The translations under genes were made by a program, and so were the position numbers. Below the pieces are notes generated by a model, which had not been told where the DNA came from, ran no database searches, and saw only the letters and a list, made by a program, of their open reading frames with translations. DNA of 64,000 bases, taken from NCBI GenBank assembly GCA_951640195.1, contig OX621172.1, forward strand, positions 62,001 through 126,000, in the 5' to 3' direction. Positions within the stretch are counted from its first letter, which is position 1. Every line of letters starts with the position of its first letter. The stretch is from Porpolomopsis calyptriformis (taxonomy: Eukaryota; Basidiomycota; Agaricomycetes; Agaricales; Hygrophoraceae). Positions 34,490 to 44,096 of this stretch are shown here, piece by piece.

Positions 34490-35275
34490 TCAATCAACCC
34501 AATTAGGCTCGATGCTGAGGTTCGCCATGGGGCGATATGTCTTTTTAGTTGCCGGATCAATGTACGAATCTGATCTCAGCTTCACGGTCTTGTGCACGTT
34601 CACACCTTTGGAATTCTGCCTGGGTATGAAACGGCCGTTACCAAGGTTCCATCTTCCCAAAAAAAGAGTTAACGATCCCCAAGAGAAAGAACAAAAGCGG
34701 CGGGACATACCCGAGCCACCAATGCCATTTTGTATCCTTCGTCTGATACCTATGCTTAAGAGGTATGACCTCCAAAACCCACCATGACCATTTAAGAGAG
34801 AGCTGGTCGTATTTCGGCGACAGTGCGTCTTTCAGATCCTCTTCCTCCTCCGTGAATTGCCCGGGTGATGGCGGCGGAGATGACGCCGGTGATTTACCTC
34901 GAGTAGATTTTCTGGAGAAGAGCTGGGACAACTACCGGGAAGTGAAAGAATAGGGCGGGGGATTGGGAAGTGGGAGAAGGAGAGGGAATGTCTCAAGGGT
35001 GACTGGGGGCAGTCGTGGAAGGACCTTGGGGTACAAAGAGGTTGGATCGAGCCCGATTTCCCGGAGTGAGGCTGCCTTGAACATGATTCCTGAATTAGTC
35101 TTGAACGTTTCACGGATCATCCAGCGGAGGGGGATGCGTGCTAGAGTGTTGGGCGCGTAATCCTTAGCTTCTGCGTGACGAATGCCAGATTGGAGGTCGA
35201 GAGCTGCTTGAAGGTATGGGGGATAGTAAATCGCGTCTGCAGAGGTGCGCGAAGATGTGAGAGCAGCCTGCGAAA
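34490..35275 (-). pseudogene. C-terminal part of a DUF2235 (Tle1-like hydrolase) protein, 5' truncated
   Basis: DUF2235 proteins are alpha/beta hydrolases of uncertain substrate, common in fungi. Here only the C-terminal half is recognisable. An exon from about 35270 reads [20 protein letters not shown], then [20 protein letters not shown] and [19 protein letters not shown]. Later exons give EEEDLKDALSPKYDQLSLKW, EVIPLKHRYQTKDTKW and HKTVKLRSDSYIDPATKKTY, and the protein ends IEPNWVD. The nucleophile elbow and the rest of the N-terminal hydrolase core are not found upstream. Sequence from 35280 to 35770 is open in places but matches nothing I know, and by 35.8 kb the AT-rich repeat zone begins. 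The gene was probably cut by rearrangement at the repeat border. A short functional form starting near 35775 (MPAYSGFRD) cannot be ruled out. Confidence 0.6.
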
Positions 35276-35929
35276 GGATACGGTGTGCACAGAGTGTAGA
35301 AGCAGAAGAAACTCAAAATCCGCGCCCAGCTCCTTGGCCGGCCAGGTCGATCAGAGTTATCCTCAGTGTCCGCCAATTCTGAGCCATCAGTAGATTCAGT
35401 TTTGGCTACTTCAAGAGGTGTTGTGCCAGCCACGGGAGGGTTGGTCGTTTTGTCTGATGTTCTTCGCCGTCGACGGTGGGGTGAGTGAGTACATGATCTC
35501 TTCTTGGGGAAATGGAGAGAGGTGTCGCATACCGTTGTTGTCACAGGTTTTGGGTTTTGGACATTGAGGTGCGGCGCCTTCGATGCGATCCACTTTGTTT
35601 TTGAAATGAGTTCAAGAGCTAGACCAGTGACCGTCCTCCTATGCAGTGTTGTCTTGACGCTGCGTCGGACGCCTCTGACCTTTCGACGCGTCAGCCTGAC
35701 GCCAAGCGTCAATCAATGCGTCAAAAGCAGCACCACACTCACATCACGAAAACCTGAGTAAGCAGGCATACCCTGTTAGTGTTTGTAATTGTTACCCAAC
35801 TTTTTCGGAGATTATAATGCATTACCAGTGGAGAGCAAGGTTTTAACAGGTTGCCAAGGATTGAGAATGAATGGATGAGGTTTGGCATTGAGACCCAAAT
35901 TGAAGATGCCTTGTAAGTGTTTACATACA

Positions 35930-36480
35930 TCAGCAAATTCACATGCCCTTTTCTTAAACTTGTCCTTTTTTTCATATCCTTATCCTTTTTTTAAAGGACT
36001 TGTCCTTTTTAGCTCAACTTATATTTACTTTTATTCTAACTTTTCTATCTTTTGTAACTTTTTTACCTTAATGTTTTCTAATTATAAGAAGAAATTTAAA
36101 AGAGTTAAAACTGTGCCAATATCTTATAATCTTAACTACTTTTATAATCTAATCTCCTTTTAAAACTACTTATATTACTTTTTTGTAACCTTTTATTATA
36201 TTTGTAGCCTTTTATTACTTTTATAACCTTTTATTACCTTTATTACCTTTTATTACTTTTATAACCTTTATTATATTTATAACCTTTTATCACTTTTGTG
36301 TCTTTTATTACTATGTAGCCTTTTATTACTTTTACAACCTTTTATAATCTTTATTACCTTTTATTACCTTTTATTATATTTATAACCTTTTATCACTTTT
36401 GTGTCTTTTATTACTTGGGTGATCTTGGTATTACTTGTATAAACCTATACTACTTTTAAACTTTATATTACTTTTTTAAT
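35930..36480. repeat. AT-rich degenerate array, TTTTATTACTTTTATAACC type
   Basis: About 550 bp of repeated TTTTATTACTTTTATAACC-like units with strong strand bias: the plus strand is pyrimidine- and T-rich with little G. Units such as CCTTTTATTACC recur more than ten times with variation. No coding capacity. It marks the edge between the gene block and the transposon region. Confidence 0.75.
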
Positions 36481-36991
36481 CTTATATATTATTACTATAG
36501 ATTAGCTTAGCTATATACAGTAATTAGGAAATAACTTGTAAATAAGTAATCAGATTTCTTAGGTCTAAGAGTAGGCTCCTTAGGGCCTGATCAGATGTGG
36601 CAAGATACACCTAATTCTCTACTAAAAAAACCCACTGCTGCTGACAAAGCCAAAGGCCCCACTGAAAAAAGCAAAGTAGTTATCAGGTAATAATACCACT
36701 CTTATCTAAGTGCTAGAGGAGTAACAATCTGCTAGGAATCAGGCTAATAATGGGTAGAAGAAAGTAGTGTGGGTTACTGCAGAGCAAGCTCTCACAGGTA
36801 ATGAGAAATTCAGTGGTGGAGCAGCTAAGAAGGCAAAGAGTTGCTAAGATCATTTCTCAACTATAAGCAAGTACATTTCAGTGACTCAGAGACCTTGTGA
36901 ACTGACAACTCACAGCTCAAAGGCTAGTTTGAGGTTGCTCAGAAGCTTCTGGGATTGGGTAGGATGAAAGCAGCAAGATAGTCATAGTATC
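36481..36991. other. Repeat-derived sequence with no recognised gene
   Basis: AT-rich sequence between the array and the first copia-like LTR. No motif recognised. Confidence 0.4.
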
Positions 36992-37268
36992 TGTTACAAT
37001 TGCATTCTAGGCCATCCCTGTTAAGGACTGGTTACCTAGTTCACAGACATATGCTATTTGGTCATGGTTTGTAACCCTCTTCTTATCTTGGACCTTTGTC
37101 TAGGTTTATCATTTTATGTAATCTCAATTTGATGATAGCTTAGCCAGCTCCATTTAGCTATGTAGTCAGCACTACTTAGTATCCATGTTAGTTATCAGGG
37201 TATAGGGTACACTATTATGTATATAAGAGTAGTTGGATAGGCAAGGTCAGCCTATCCTTAGTTATCCA
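36992..37268 (+). mobile_element. Copia-like LTR, intact copy A (277 bp)
   Basis: It starts TGTTACAATTGCATTCTAGG and ends GGTTATCCA-type sequence (TTATCCA), giving the TG...CA ends of an LTR. Directly after it comes CTTGGTATCAGGGG, which resembles the TGGTATCAGAGC primer-binding site of Ty1/copia elements. A TATA box, TATGTATATAAGAG, lies at 37216-37229. About 150 bp of internal 5' sequence follows before it is cut by the next LTR at 37418. No gag or pol remains. Confidence 0.7.
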
Positions 37269-37417
37269 CTTGGTATCAGGGGTATCAATCATCCATCACA
37301 AGCCTAACAGTATCAGAGGATGTTTGGGAGGTATACTTACAGGTGGGTAATAATATCTATTATCACCATGCATGTGCTATAGCATTCTTACTATTAGGCT
37401 TATTTAAGGGCAGTGTG

Positions 37418-37570
37418 TCAGGACCAAGGTTCCAAGGGGGTTCTCTGGGCCTAACATGACACAACCTAGAGCTAGCAAGTATTCTGGAGAGACTGTTGGA
37501 TTCAAGATGGAGCTACAGTATATAGACAAGTAAGTCAAAACTAGAGAGTCTACTACAAAAAAGTGTATCT
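37418..37570 (+). mobile_element. LTR start, second family, inserted after copia-like copy A
   Basis: It begins TGTCAGGACCAAGGTTCC and matches the minus-strand fragment at 2451-2300. It interrupts the leader of copia-like copy A. Recognisable similarity to the 2.4-kb copy ends near 37560; the true 3' end of this LTR is not found and may lie beyond the hairpin repeats at 37769-37988. Confidence 0.5.
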
Positions 37571-37768
37571 ATATATATGAAGCAATACAGGGGAAATCTA
37601 TGAAAGACTATAAGGGATGAATATTTGAGGGTTATAGGGACCTCATATGTAAGGGATAATAGTCTATAATATAGTCTTTAAAGGGGTTTTAATGAGAGTA
37701 TAGAATGAAGTGAAATAAAAGGGTAAAAGGGATTGTTATAGATGATACAAGTGGCTCAGTGGCTCAGA

Positions 37769-37988
37769 GTGCACAAAACGAGTGTGCTCATTTGGCGCAG
37801 CTTTCAAGGAGTCTAGTGAACCAAGTTTGGAGTGAATCCAATCACTAGTTCTTAAGTTATAGTCTTTTTAGTGATTTTGGTATAAATACTATAAAAGGTG
37901 CATGAAATGAGTATGCTCATTTAGTGCAAGGTGTTACAACATATCTGATCATCTAAGAGTGTGCAAAATGAGTGTGCTCATTTAGCAC
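37769..37988. repeat. Three hairpin-forming repeats, GTGC-AAATGAG-CTCATTT-GCAC
   Basis: Imperfect copies at 37769-37799, 37898-37928 and 37961-37988. Each has two arms, AAATGAG and CTCATTT, flanked by GTGC and GCAC, around a four-base loop such as TGTG. The third copy is nearly perfect. A TATAAATACTATAAAAGG stretch precedes the second. The spacing, and their place after an LTR start, suggests a regulatory or packaging-type structure of the LTR element, by inference. Confidence 0.75.
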
Positions 37989-38380
37989 AGATATTTCTGA
38001 CACAGTAATCTAGTGAACAAAACCATTTCTATTGTACAATAATATTCTCCAACTTATTGAGGGGAGGTATGCAACTAGAAAGGGTGTACTACATATGCCT
38101 AAGATGCATGATAATTCATCATGTGTCAGAGAACTACTATAGGAGTAGGCAATCAGTGAGATTGATATCACTATAGGTACAAACTCACTGGTTTGTTTTA
38201 TTATCTTGCATCCAACCTCTCTATAATGAAGTGGTCCCTAGCTGGAAGTAATATTGACTGGCTACTGACCCCTCTACCTGCAAAACTCACTGTTATGCTT
38301 GCGATGGACAACTGATATCCTAGATACCAAGTGGATAACTGAGAATGGGGCAACCTTCCCTATCCTACTACTCTTATATA

Positions 38381-38408
38381 CAGTCATGTGAAAAGGTATT
38401 TGCACATC
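38381..38408 (+). repeat. Left terminal inverted repeat of the mariner element
   Basis: 28 bp starting CAGTCATGTG next to a TA dinucleotide; it pairs with 39572-39599 with one mismatch (G versus A in the AAAA-G-GTATT part). Confidence 0.9.
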
Positions 38409-38468
38409 GTAGTAATACAAGATATGCAACTCTATGAAATGATGAATTTAAGCAACTGTGCTCTGAAA

Positions 38469-39517
38469 CTAGTACTTTGTAGACCTCCCACGTGCTTCAT
38501 AGACAGCCTGGGCATGTCTAGGCATTGAATCTATCAAGGTATTAATGAAATCTATATCTTTAGCTACTCCTCCTGAAGAGCAAACCACAACTCCTCGACA
38601 TTTTTGGGACATGTGCAATGCTTATTGACTAACATCTTGAGTCTTTTCCACACATGCTCAATGGGGTTAAGATCCAGTGACTGAGGTGGATGTGGAAGTG
38701 TCTCCATTGAGTTCTGAGTGCAGAATTCCCAGGCAATCTTGGACCGATGAGTTGGTGCTCCATCCTCCATCACCACTGCCACTCCCATTTCATCAAAGCG
38801 CTCCACGTAGAAGTCCCAGAGAGGTCCCGAAAGGACTAATTCGATGTAATCAATCCCTTTTCACCTATCAGAAGGGATCCACACCAATGGACCACGCCTT
38901 CCATAAGAAATGCAGCCTCAAACCATAAGACTCTGCTGCCCAGACTTGAATGTAGGCACAAGGTACTTCTCCCAGTACCGCTCCCCTGGTCTACACCATA
39001 CAAGACACTGCTGTGACTCTTTCCCAAGCTCAACCAATGCTTCATCAGTCTAGATAACCCTCTCCCAGTCTACCATTTTTAACCCACGATGCTCCTTTGC
39101 CCAAAGGAGCCTTTTCTTGCGTTGCGTAGCATTAATGTAAGGCTTTTTTGCTGTGACATACTTTGACATGCTGAAACAAGATTTTAGGGCATTTCCCACA
39201 GTCCTTGGGTGCACTGGAGATAGTATAGTCTCATTGACTAAATGGGTAATATCTGTGAGAGACTGGTGCTGGTCACAAAGAGTGAGAATGTTGGCATGAC
39301 AAATAGCCCTTTCATCAAGTTTTGTTGGCCTTCTGGGTTGGGGGGTATTCTTGTGATGGCCTCTTGCGGCAGCCCTGGAGACTATTAACTGGACAGTCCT
39401 TAAGGGCAGATTGGTGAAGAGAGCAATTTTGGAGAGAGGTTTGCCAGCAGTAGCATTCTCATATATGATTTTTCGAAGCTGAGGACTAGTTTCATGACTG
39501 CCTGCTGACTTGGGCAT
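38469..39517 (-). pseudogene. Tc1/mariner transposase, DD34E, broken by stops and a frameshift
   Basis: Cut-and-paste transposase. The N-terminal DNA-binding half is open from MPKSAGSHETSPQLRKIIYE through a paired helix-turn-helix (KPLSKIALFTNLPLRTVQLI and NETILSPVHPRTVGNALKS) to GLKMVDWERVI. The next codon is TAG where relatives have Trp (WERVI-W-TDEA). The catalytic part continues TDEALVELGKES, LMVWGCISYGRRGP, MEDGAPTHRS and SLDLNPIEHVWKRL. Counting 34 residues between the Asp of MEDGAP and the Glu of PIEHVW gives DD34E. A TGA interrupts SDR-KGIDYIEL, another TAG follows ALQEE, and the C-terminus (DFINTLIDSMPRHAQAVYEA, ending RSTKY) is in another frame by one base. All catalytic residues are present but the gene cannot make a full protein. 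Confidence 0.88.
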
Positions 39518-39571
39518 GGTTGGATTACAAATGGCAGAGTTATTTAAGTTTATATGCGATCAGCATGATGT

Positions 39572-39599
39572 GATGTGCAAATACTTTTTCACATGACTG
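39572..39599 (-). repeat. Right terminal inverted repeat of the mariner element
   Basis: Reverse complement of the left repeat with one mismatch; followed by the second TA copy at 39600-39601. Confidence 0.9.
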
Positions 39600-39826
39600 T
39601 ACATAATTGTGTACCCTATACCCTGATGACTAAACAAGGACACAAAGTACTGACTACACAGATAAGTGGAGCTAGTTAAGCTATCACCAAATTGATATTA
39701 TATGATATGATAAATCCAGGCAAAGGTCCAAGATAGAGAAGGATAACAAACCATGACCAAATAGAGTATGTCCATAGACCAGGTAACAGGTCCCTGACAT
39801 GGATGGCCTAGAATGCAATCGTAACA

Positions 39827-40268
39827 CTCACAAAACCTCTTAGGTAAAAGCATTCTGAAGATGCAATAGCTATGAATCCCATAAAGCCCACACAATCCCT
39901 CAAACACAAGGTTTCTAGAGATGTGGTTACTGAGAATACCACACCTGCTCCAAAATGATCATGGCTCACTGGTCCCACTGCAGTGAAGGGTGTGGCTGAT
40001 GCACTCTCTACCATTGCATTTTCATTAACAGACAGTAGGGGGAGTTTGAGATATTTATTATAAAAACAAGTTGAGGTGGTAGTTAACAGCAACTAATCAA
40101 ATTGTATACCCAGGAACTAGCAGATATCCCTAAGGTCCTTTACACTAAATACACACTGAATCTTCTCCTTTACCTACTATAGAAAGGCTAAGGAGTTAGA
40201 CCCCCCAAACTATCTGCAAATTTATTATATAAAAGGTTTCAAAAGAATCAAGTGAATTATAAAAAGAG
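39827..40268. other. Spacer between LTR copy B and Plavaka copy 1
   Basis: No recognised gene. It begins just outside the LTR and ends in a short repeated stretch, TTTATTATATAAAAGGTTTC (about 40218-40237), which recurs near 40306-40325 just inside the transposase end. Confidence 0.4.
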
Positions 40269-43200
40269 TTAAAATGCAATTTTATAAGAGTGATGATCTG
40301 CAAATTTATTTACATAAAAGGTTTCAAAAGCATCAAGTGAATTATGAAAAGAAAAGTTATCAGGAAGAAACTCTTTACCAGATACACCAATAAGATGAGC
40401 TCCTCTAAGTATACAATCAAGGTGAATTACTGCTTTACAGTAAGTTCCATCAGGAAAAAGATCAGGTTCAACAATCCAATAACCAGTATCCTCATCAGGC
40501 TCATTACTTACTGGTGAAAACCAGTGAATAAGTGCACAAGGATATAAAATTGAGTTATAAGTGAAAGAAAAGAAAAGAAAAACACGTGCTGCATGTAGTC
40601 CTTGAAAACCATCTTGATTAGGATCCTTTTCAACAAAAACACAGTCATAGCGAGGGTAACCATGCCATGATGGAGTAGCATGAATTCTTTCCCATCGCAT
40701 ACCCTGTACACCACATAGGTTACTTGGAGCATAGTAGGTTGCCACAGCAGAATGATAAACAGTGAGGGGATAGTCAGAGAAGTTGAAACACTGATCCAAA
40801 TCAATGGTGGAGCCAGAGACTACTGCATTGGGGTTTTGCTGATCATATAAAAAGCGCTGAATAAGATCTTGAAGATTAGAGTGCCCAATTTGTGCTCCAA
40901 GGTTGATAGAATCCCTAGAATAACCACGGGCTATATTATATTAGAATAAAATAATATGAAGCTGAAAAGAAGCACTAACCAGGTGTTTTTGCCAACTTAA
41001 CTTCTCCAATACACCTTGGACTATCAACATCACCATCATCATTCTCCACTTCAGACTGTGGTAATGGTAGGCTAGAACCTTCTAGCATCCCATGAGCTGT
41101 GAATTCAACACATGCAGCTGCAAGTTTATCCATGCGCTGGTTGGTAACAAGCATTTGTCCAAGTGCTTCATGCCGATTAGATCGCCTCCAAGGCTCCTTG
41201 ACAGCCTTGATATGTTTTGACTCAGTGATTGATGAGCAAAGTCCATTTGGAGCACCAAACTGCTGAATTTGTTGATAGTAGTGAACAAGTGAGTGTTGAC
41301 GGGGTAAGGAAAAACCATCAGGTTGGACTCCAACAGTGCGAAAGATTTCCCGGTTAGAGTGGAAGGAGGCTAAAGATTGATTGATAGTAAGGAGTGTGTC
41401 TTCATCAATAGTAGAGCGACGAACAAGATAGCAGAATCCAATGAATGAGCTGACTGCTTTGACCATGGCATTTGGAACATGTCCAGCAATAGCAGGTAAA
41501 TAAACCTAATAGATATATGAGATTCCTTGTTTAAATATCAAGAATAAAGTTTCCTTACCTTCATTAATGCCTTTGAATCATCACCTGTCCATTGCTTGAA
41601 TCCATGGCCATCAGGAAAACGATGTAAACCAGGAAATGCAGGAACAGCAGCAATCCTATATTTAATTAATTAGAATGATTCATATAAACTGTAAGCATCA
41701 CTTACCTCCTATCAATATCAGCCAAAATCCTTTCTGCTTCCTTAGGGGGATTGGTTATCTGGATATAGTCTTCAACCCAGTCAACCAGATGATCTTTGAA
41801 TGTGCCCTTGATCAATTGATGAAGAATATCTGGTGATATCAACTCATGGATATCAGCACGTGGAAATCCTGTTGTAAATGGCTTTTCATAATTAGCTTTA
41901 GTAAATCTACTCCAATTCAATATAAAACTCACTACAAGATCTCCAACAATCCCATACTTCTCCCAAGCTTCCTGCAGACTACAGGCATTGAGAACAAGAC
42001 TAGTATGATCATGAGAACGTCTTCTAGCAGTTGGATCATCAAGCTCATTGGGTAATGCCTTGCAACTGTTCATGTATATTAGCTATAGCCATAAGCAACT
42101 AATATTTACTTACCCTGGACACCACCCTGAGACAATGCAGGCAAGGAGTACCTGCTCAGGATAGTCTGCAATATATGGCCCCAGTCCATATATAACATGG
42201 TGAAAGTGACCATCAGGACACCGTGTTACTCATAGTACAGACATGTGTGGCTTCAGTGTTGAAAGAATATGAGAGAGGGAAGTATGGAATATTTGTCATT
42301 GAAATTTGCGAAACTTGGTATCCCTAGCATACTGACATGTGGCTGGAGTAAGGTATCTGTGAGCTGATGGCTAGATATGAAAGAAAGTAATGTACTTTTA
42401 GGTATAGCCAAAAAACCAATAACACTAACAGCATTTCGATGAGCACGTCGCACCCCATTGTGGACATTACCCACAGAGGCATACAAGGGGTAGTACTCAT
42501 TGCTGCCAGTAGCAACTGAAACTGTCGTCTTATTACTTCCAAGAACGACTGGGACAAACATGGCCCCATGTGTTACTTCATCTTCAGCAATCTTATCCTA
42601 TTGAACAGTCAGACTTATTCATTCATTGAATACGAAACACCTACTGCCTGCTTCCAAGCCCAATTACCTGACATTAGGTCTGTATATTGTTGCTTATTGT
42701 CCTGGCTGAATATTTGCTTTGGCGCGTAGTCAAACTCATTGGCAAATGTGGGATTCGCAAGCTGCTGTTCTAGGGACAGTAGTGGATCATGAAACCACAC
42801 TTCATATTCTGCAGTCATCCACGATGGCACGTCACCATCAGGAATATCACCATCGTAAGAAACTGAGAACGACTGCCAAGGGATATCCCCGTTGGCAGTC
42901 AAATCGATTGTAGAATACAGATCCTGATGGTCAGCGAATGGCGGCAAAGTTTCGGGATAAAGGTCAGCCAGAATGTTGCATTGCTTGTCAAACTTGGCGG
43001 CTGGCATTTTTGCCTCAGCATAGATGAATTCAGCAAACTCAAATTCAGCACGGCTTCAGTAAGGGGAGTAGTCCTCCATGACATGCTCAGCTCGAGGTGG
43101 AGGGAGGGAGCCTGGCAGGAGATCATTCCCATCCATATCACAAGGGATACCATCAAGAAGTGGGTGGTAATGTGTGGAGAAATGAGTTGATGGAGGTAAC

Positions 43201-43309
43201 AGTGAGGGTGTTGGTGTTGGTGAGGGTGTTGGTGTTGGTGAGGGTGTTGGTGTTGGTGAGGGCGTTGGTGTCAGTAAGGGCATTGGTGTCAGTGAGAGCA
43301 TTGGCATCG

Positions 43310-43343
<34 letters not shown>

Positions 43344-43589
43344 CGGTGATGGGGGGTCACTGTCAGGAGGATTCAGATCCAAGGGAGACATCAGCTCATT
43401 GGGCAAGGGTTGCGCAACACCACTGGTGCTGTGGGAAGGACTAGCCTGAGCGGTGGAATCGACTTGCATGTGTATAATATCCATATGCCTCCAAAGCCCA
43501 CCAGAGGTCTTACAGGCCTTTCGGCAGCCGGGCATAGTACATTTGAAGAGGGCTGGTAGAAACACCCTTCGTGTACGCGACAGTTCCAT
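40269..43589 (-). pseudogene. Plavaka-type transposase, copy 1, multi-exon and decayed
   Basis: Plavaka elements are CACTA-related DNA transposons of Agaricomycetes. The N-terminus has a C2H2 finger, CTMPGCRKACKTSGGLWRHM followed by DIIHM, then a Thr-Pro-Ser repeat. Family landmarks follow in order: [142 protein letters not shown] and GAPNGLCSSITESKHIKAVK. The C-terminal exon has GMRWERIHATPSWHGYPRYD and DLFPDGTYCKAVIHLDCILR. At least three TGA codons break it, after EDYSPY (43056-43058), in FRKFQ-QIFH (42296-42298) and in SVL-VTRCPDG (42230-42232). Terminal repeats of the element were not found. Confidence 0.88.
43205..43350. repeat. Coding minisatellite, GTTGGTGTTGGTGAGGGT units
   Basis: 18-bp units on the plus strand, repeated several times and then shifting into a shorter GGTGAG run. 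On the minus strand they encode Pro-Thr-Pro-Ser repeats in the linker after the zinc finger of Plavaka copy 1. The repeat keeps the frame open. Confidence 0.8.
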
Positions 43590-44096
43590 TTGCCGATCAA
43601 AAAAGTAACTTTGAAAAGTTTTAGAACAATCAAAAAAATGTATGAAAAAAGAAAAAGTAACTAAATGCTACCGCCGTATCGATAAGGCGAATAGAAGGAT
43701 GACAGAGAACTCCATTATGATGAAAATTTGATACCCACTGTGTAAAGGGGCTAGCAGATATCGGGGAATATGTTTTACAGCTAAGAATAATGTAATAATC
43801 ATTTGAGAATGTAGATTGGATGTTGAGACACTGGAAACATGCACCTCGGGTACTGAACAGAGGCACGAAGCAGCCTACGTTGAAAAGGTGCAGCTGAAAT
43901 GAGTGGAGCAGCAGAGGGAGGGGGAAAAAAGGTCGGGTATGATGGTCCAATGTGGCTAGCATGGTGAGCTTGGCAATGCTTGGCAACAGAATATGTACTA
44001 AGTGAGAGTTAAAAATAAAATACCAATACTGCCGCCAATATAAGTATTCAGAGTGCGACATACCTTCTTCAAGTTCAACTTCGGTCCCACCCCAAT

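Larger units (their letters stand above)
38381..39599 (-). mobile_element. Tc1/mariner transposon (1219 bp) with terminal inverted repeats and TA duplication
   Basis: The ends are 28-bp inverted repeats (38381-38408 and 39572-39599) that begin CAGTCATGTGAAAA and end GTATTTGCACATC, with one mismatch. TA flanks both sides (38379-38380 and 39600-39601). The empty site is seen in LTR copy A as TTATGTATATAAGAG near 37215. One transposase gene fills it on the minus strand. The ends look mobilisable in trans, but the transposase is broken. Confidence 0.92.
38332..39826 (-). mobile_element. Copia-like LTR copy B, split by a Tc1/mariner element
   Basis: On the minus strand it starts TGTTACGATTGCATTCTAGG at 39826 and ends TTATCCA at 38332, then CTTGGTATCTAGG as primer-binding site. 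It is the same family as copy A but in opposite orientation. Between 38381 and 39599 it is interrupted by the mariner element. Removing that element leaves sequence that aligns with copy A across the junction. The internal region lies to the left of 38332, so the two LTRs face each other. Confidence 0.7.

Noticed and set aside
35930..36480. Telomeric or centromeric repeat
   Set aside because: The units are degenerate TTTTATTAC-type and not the TTAGGG-type telomere repeat; genes lie on both sides.
43209..43350. CRISPR-like array
   Set aside because: The repeats have no unique spacers, encode Pro-Thr-Ser in a transposase and the organism is a eukaryote.
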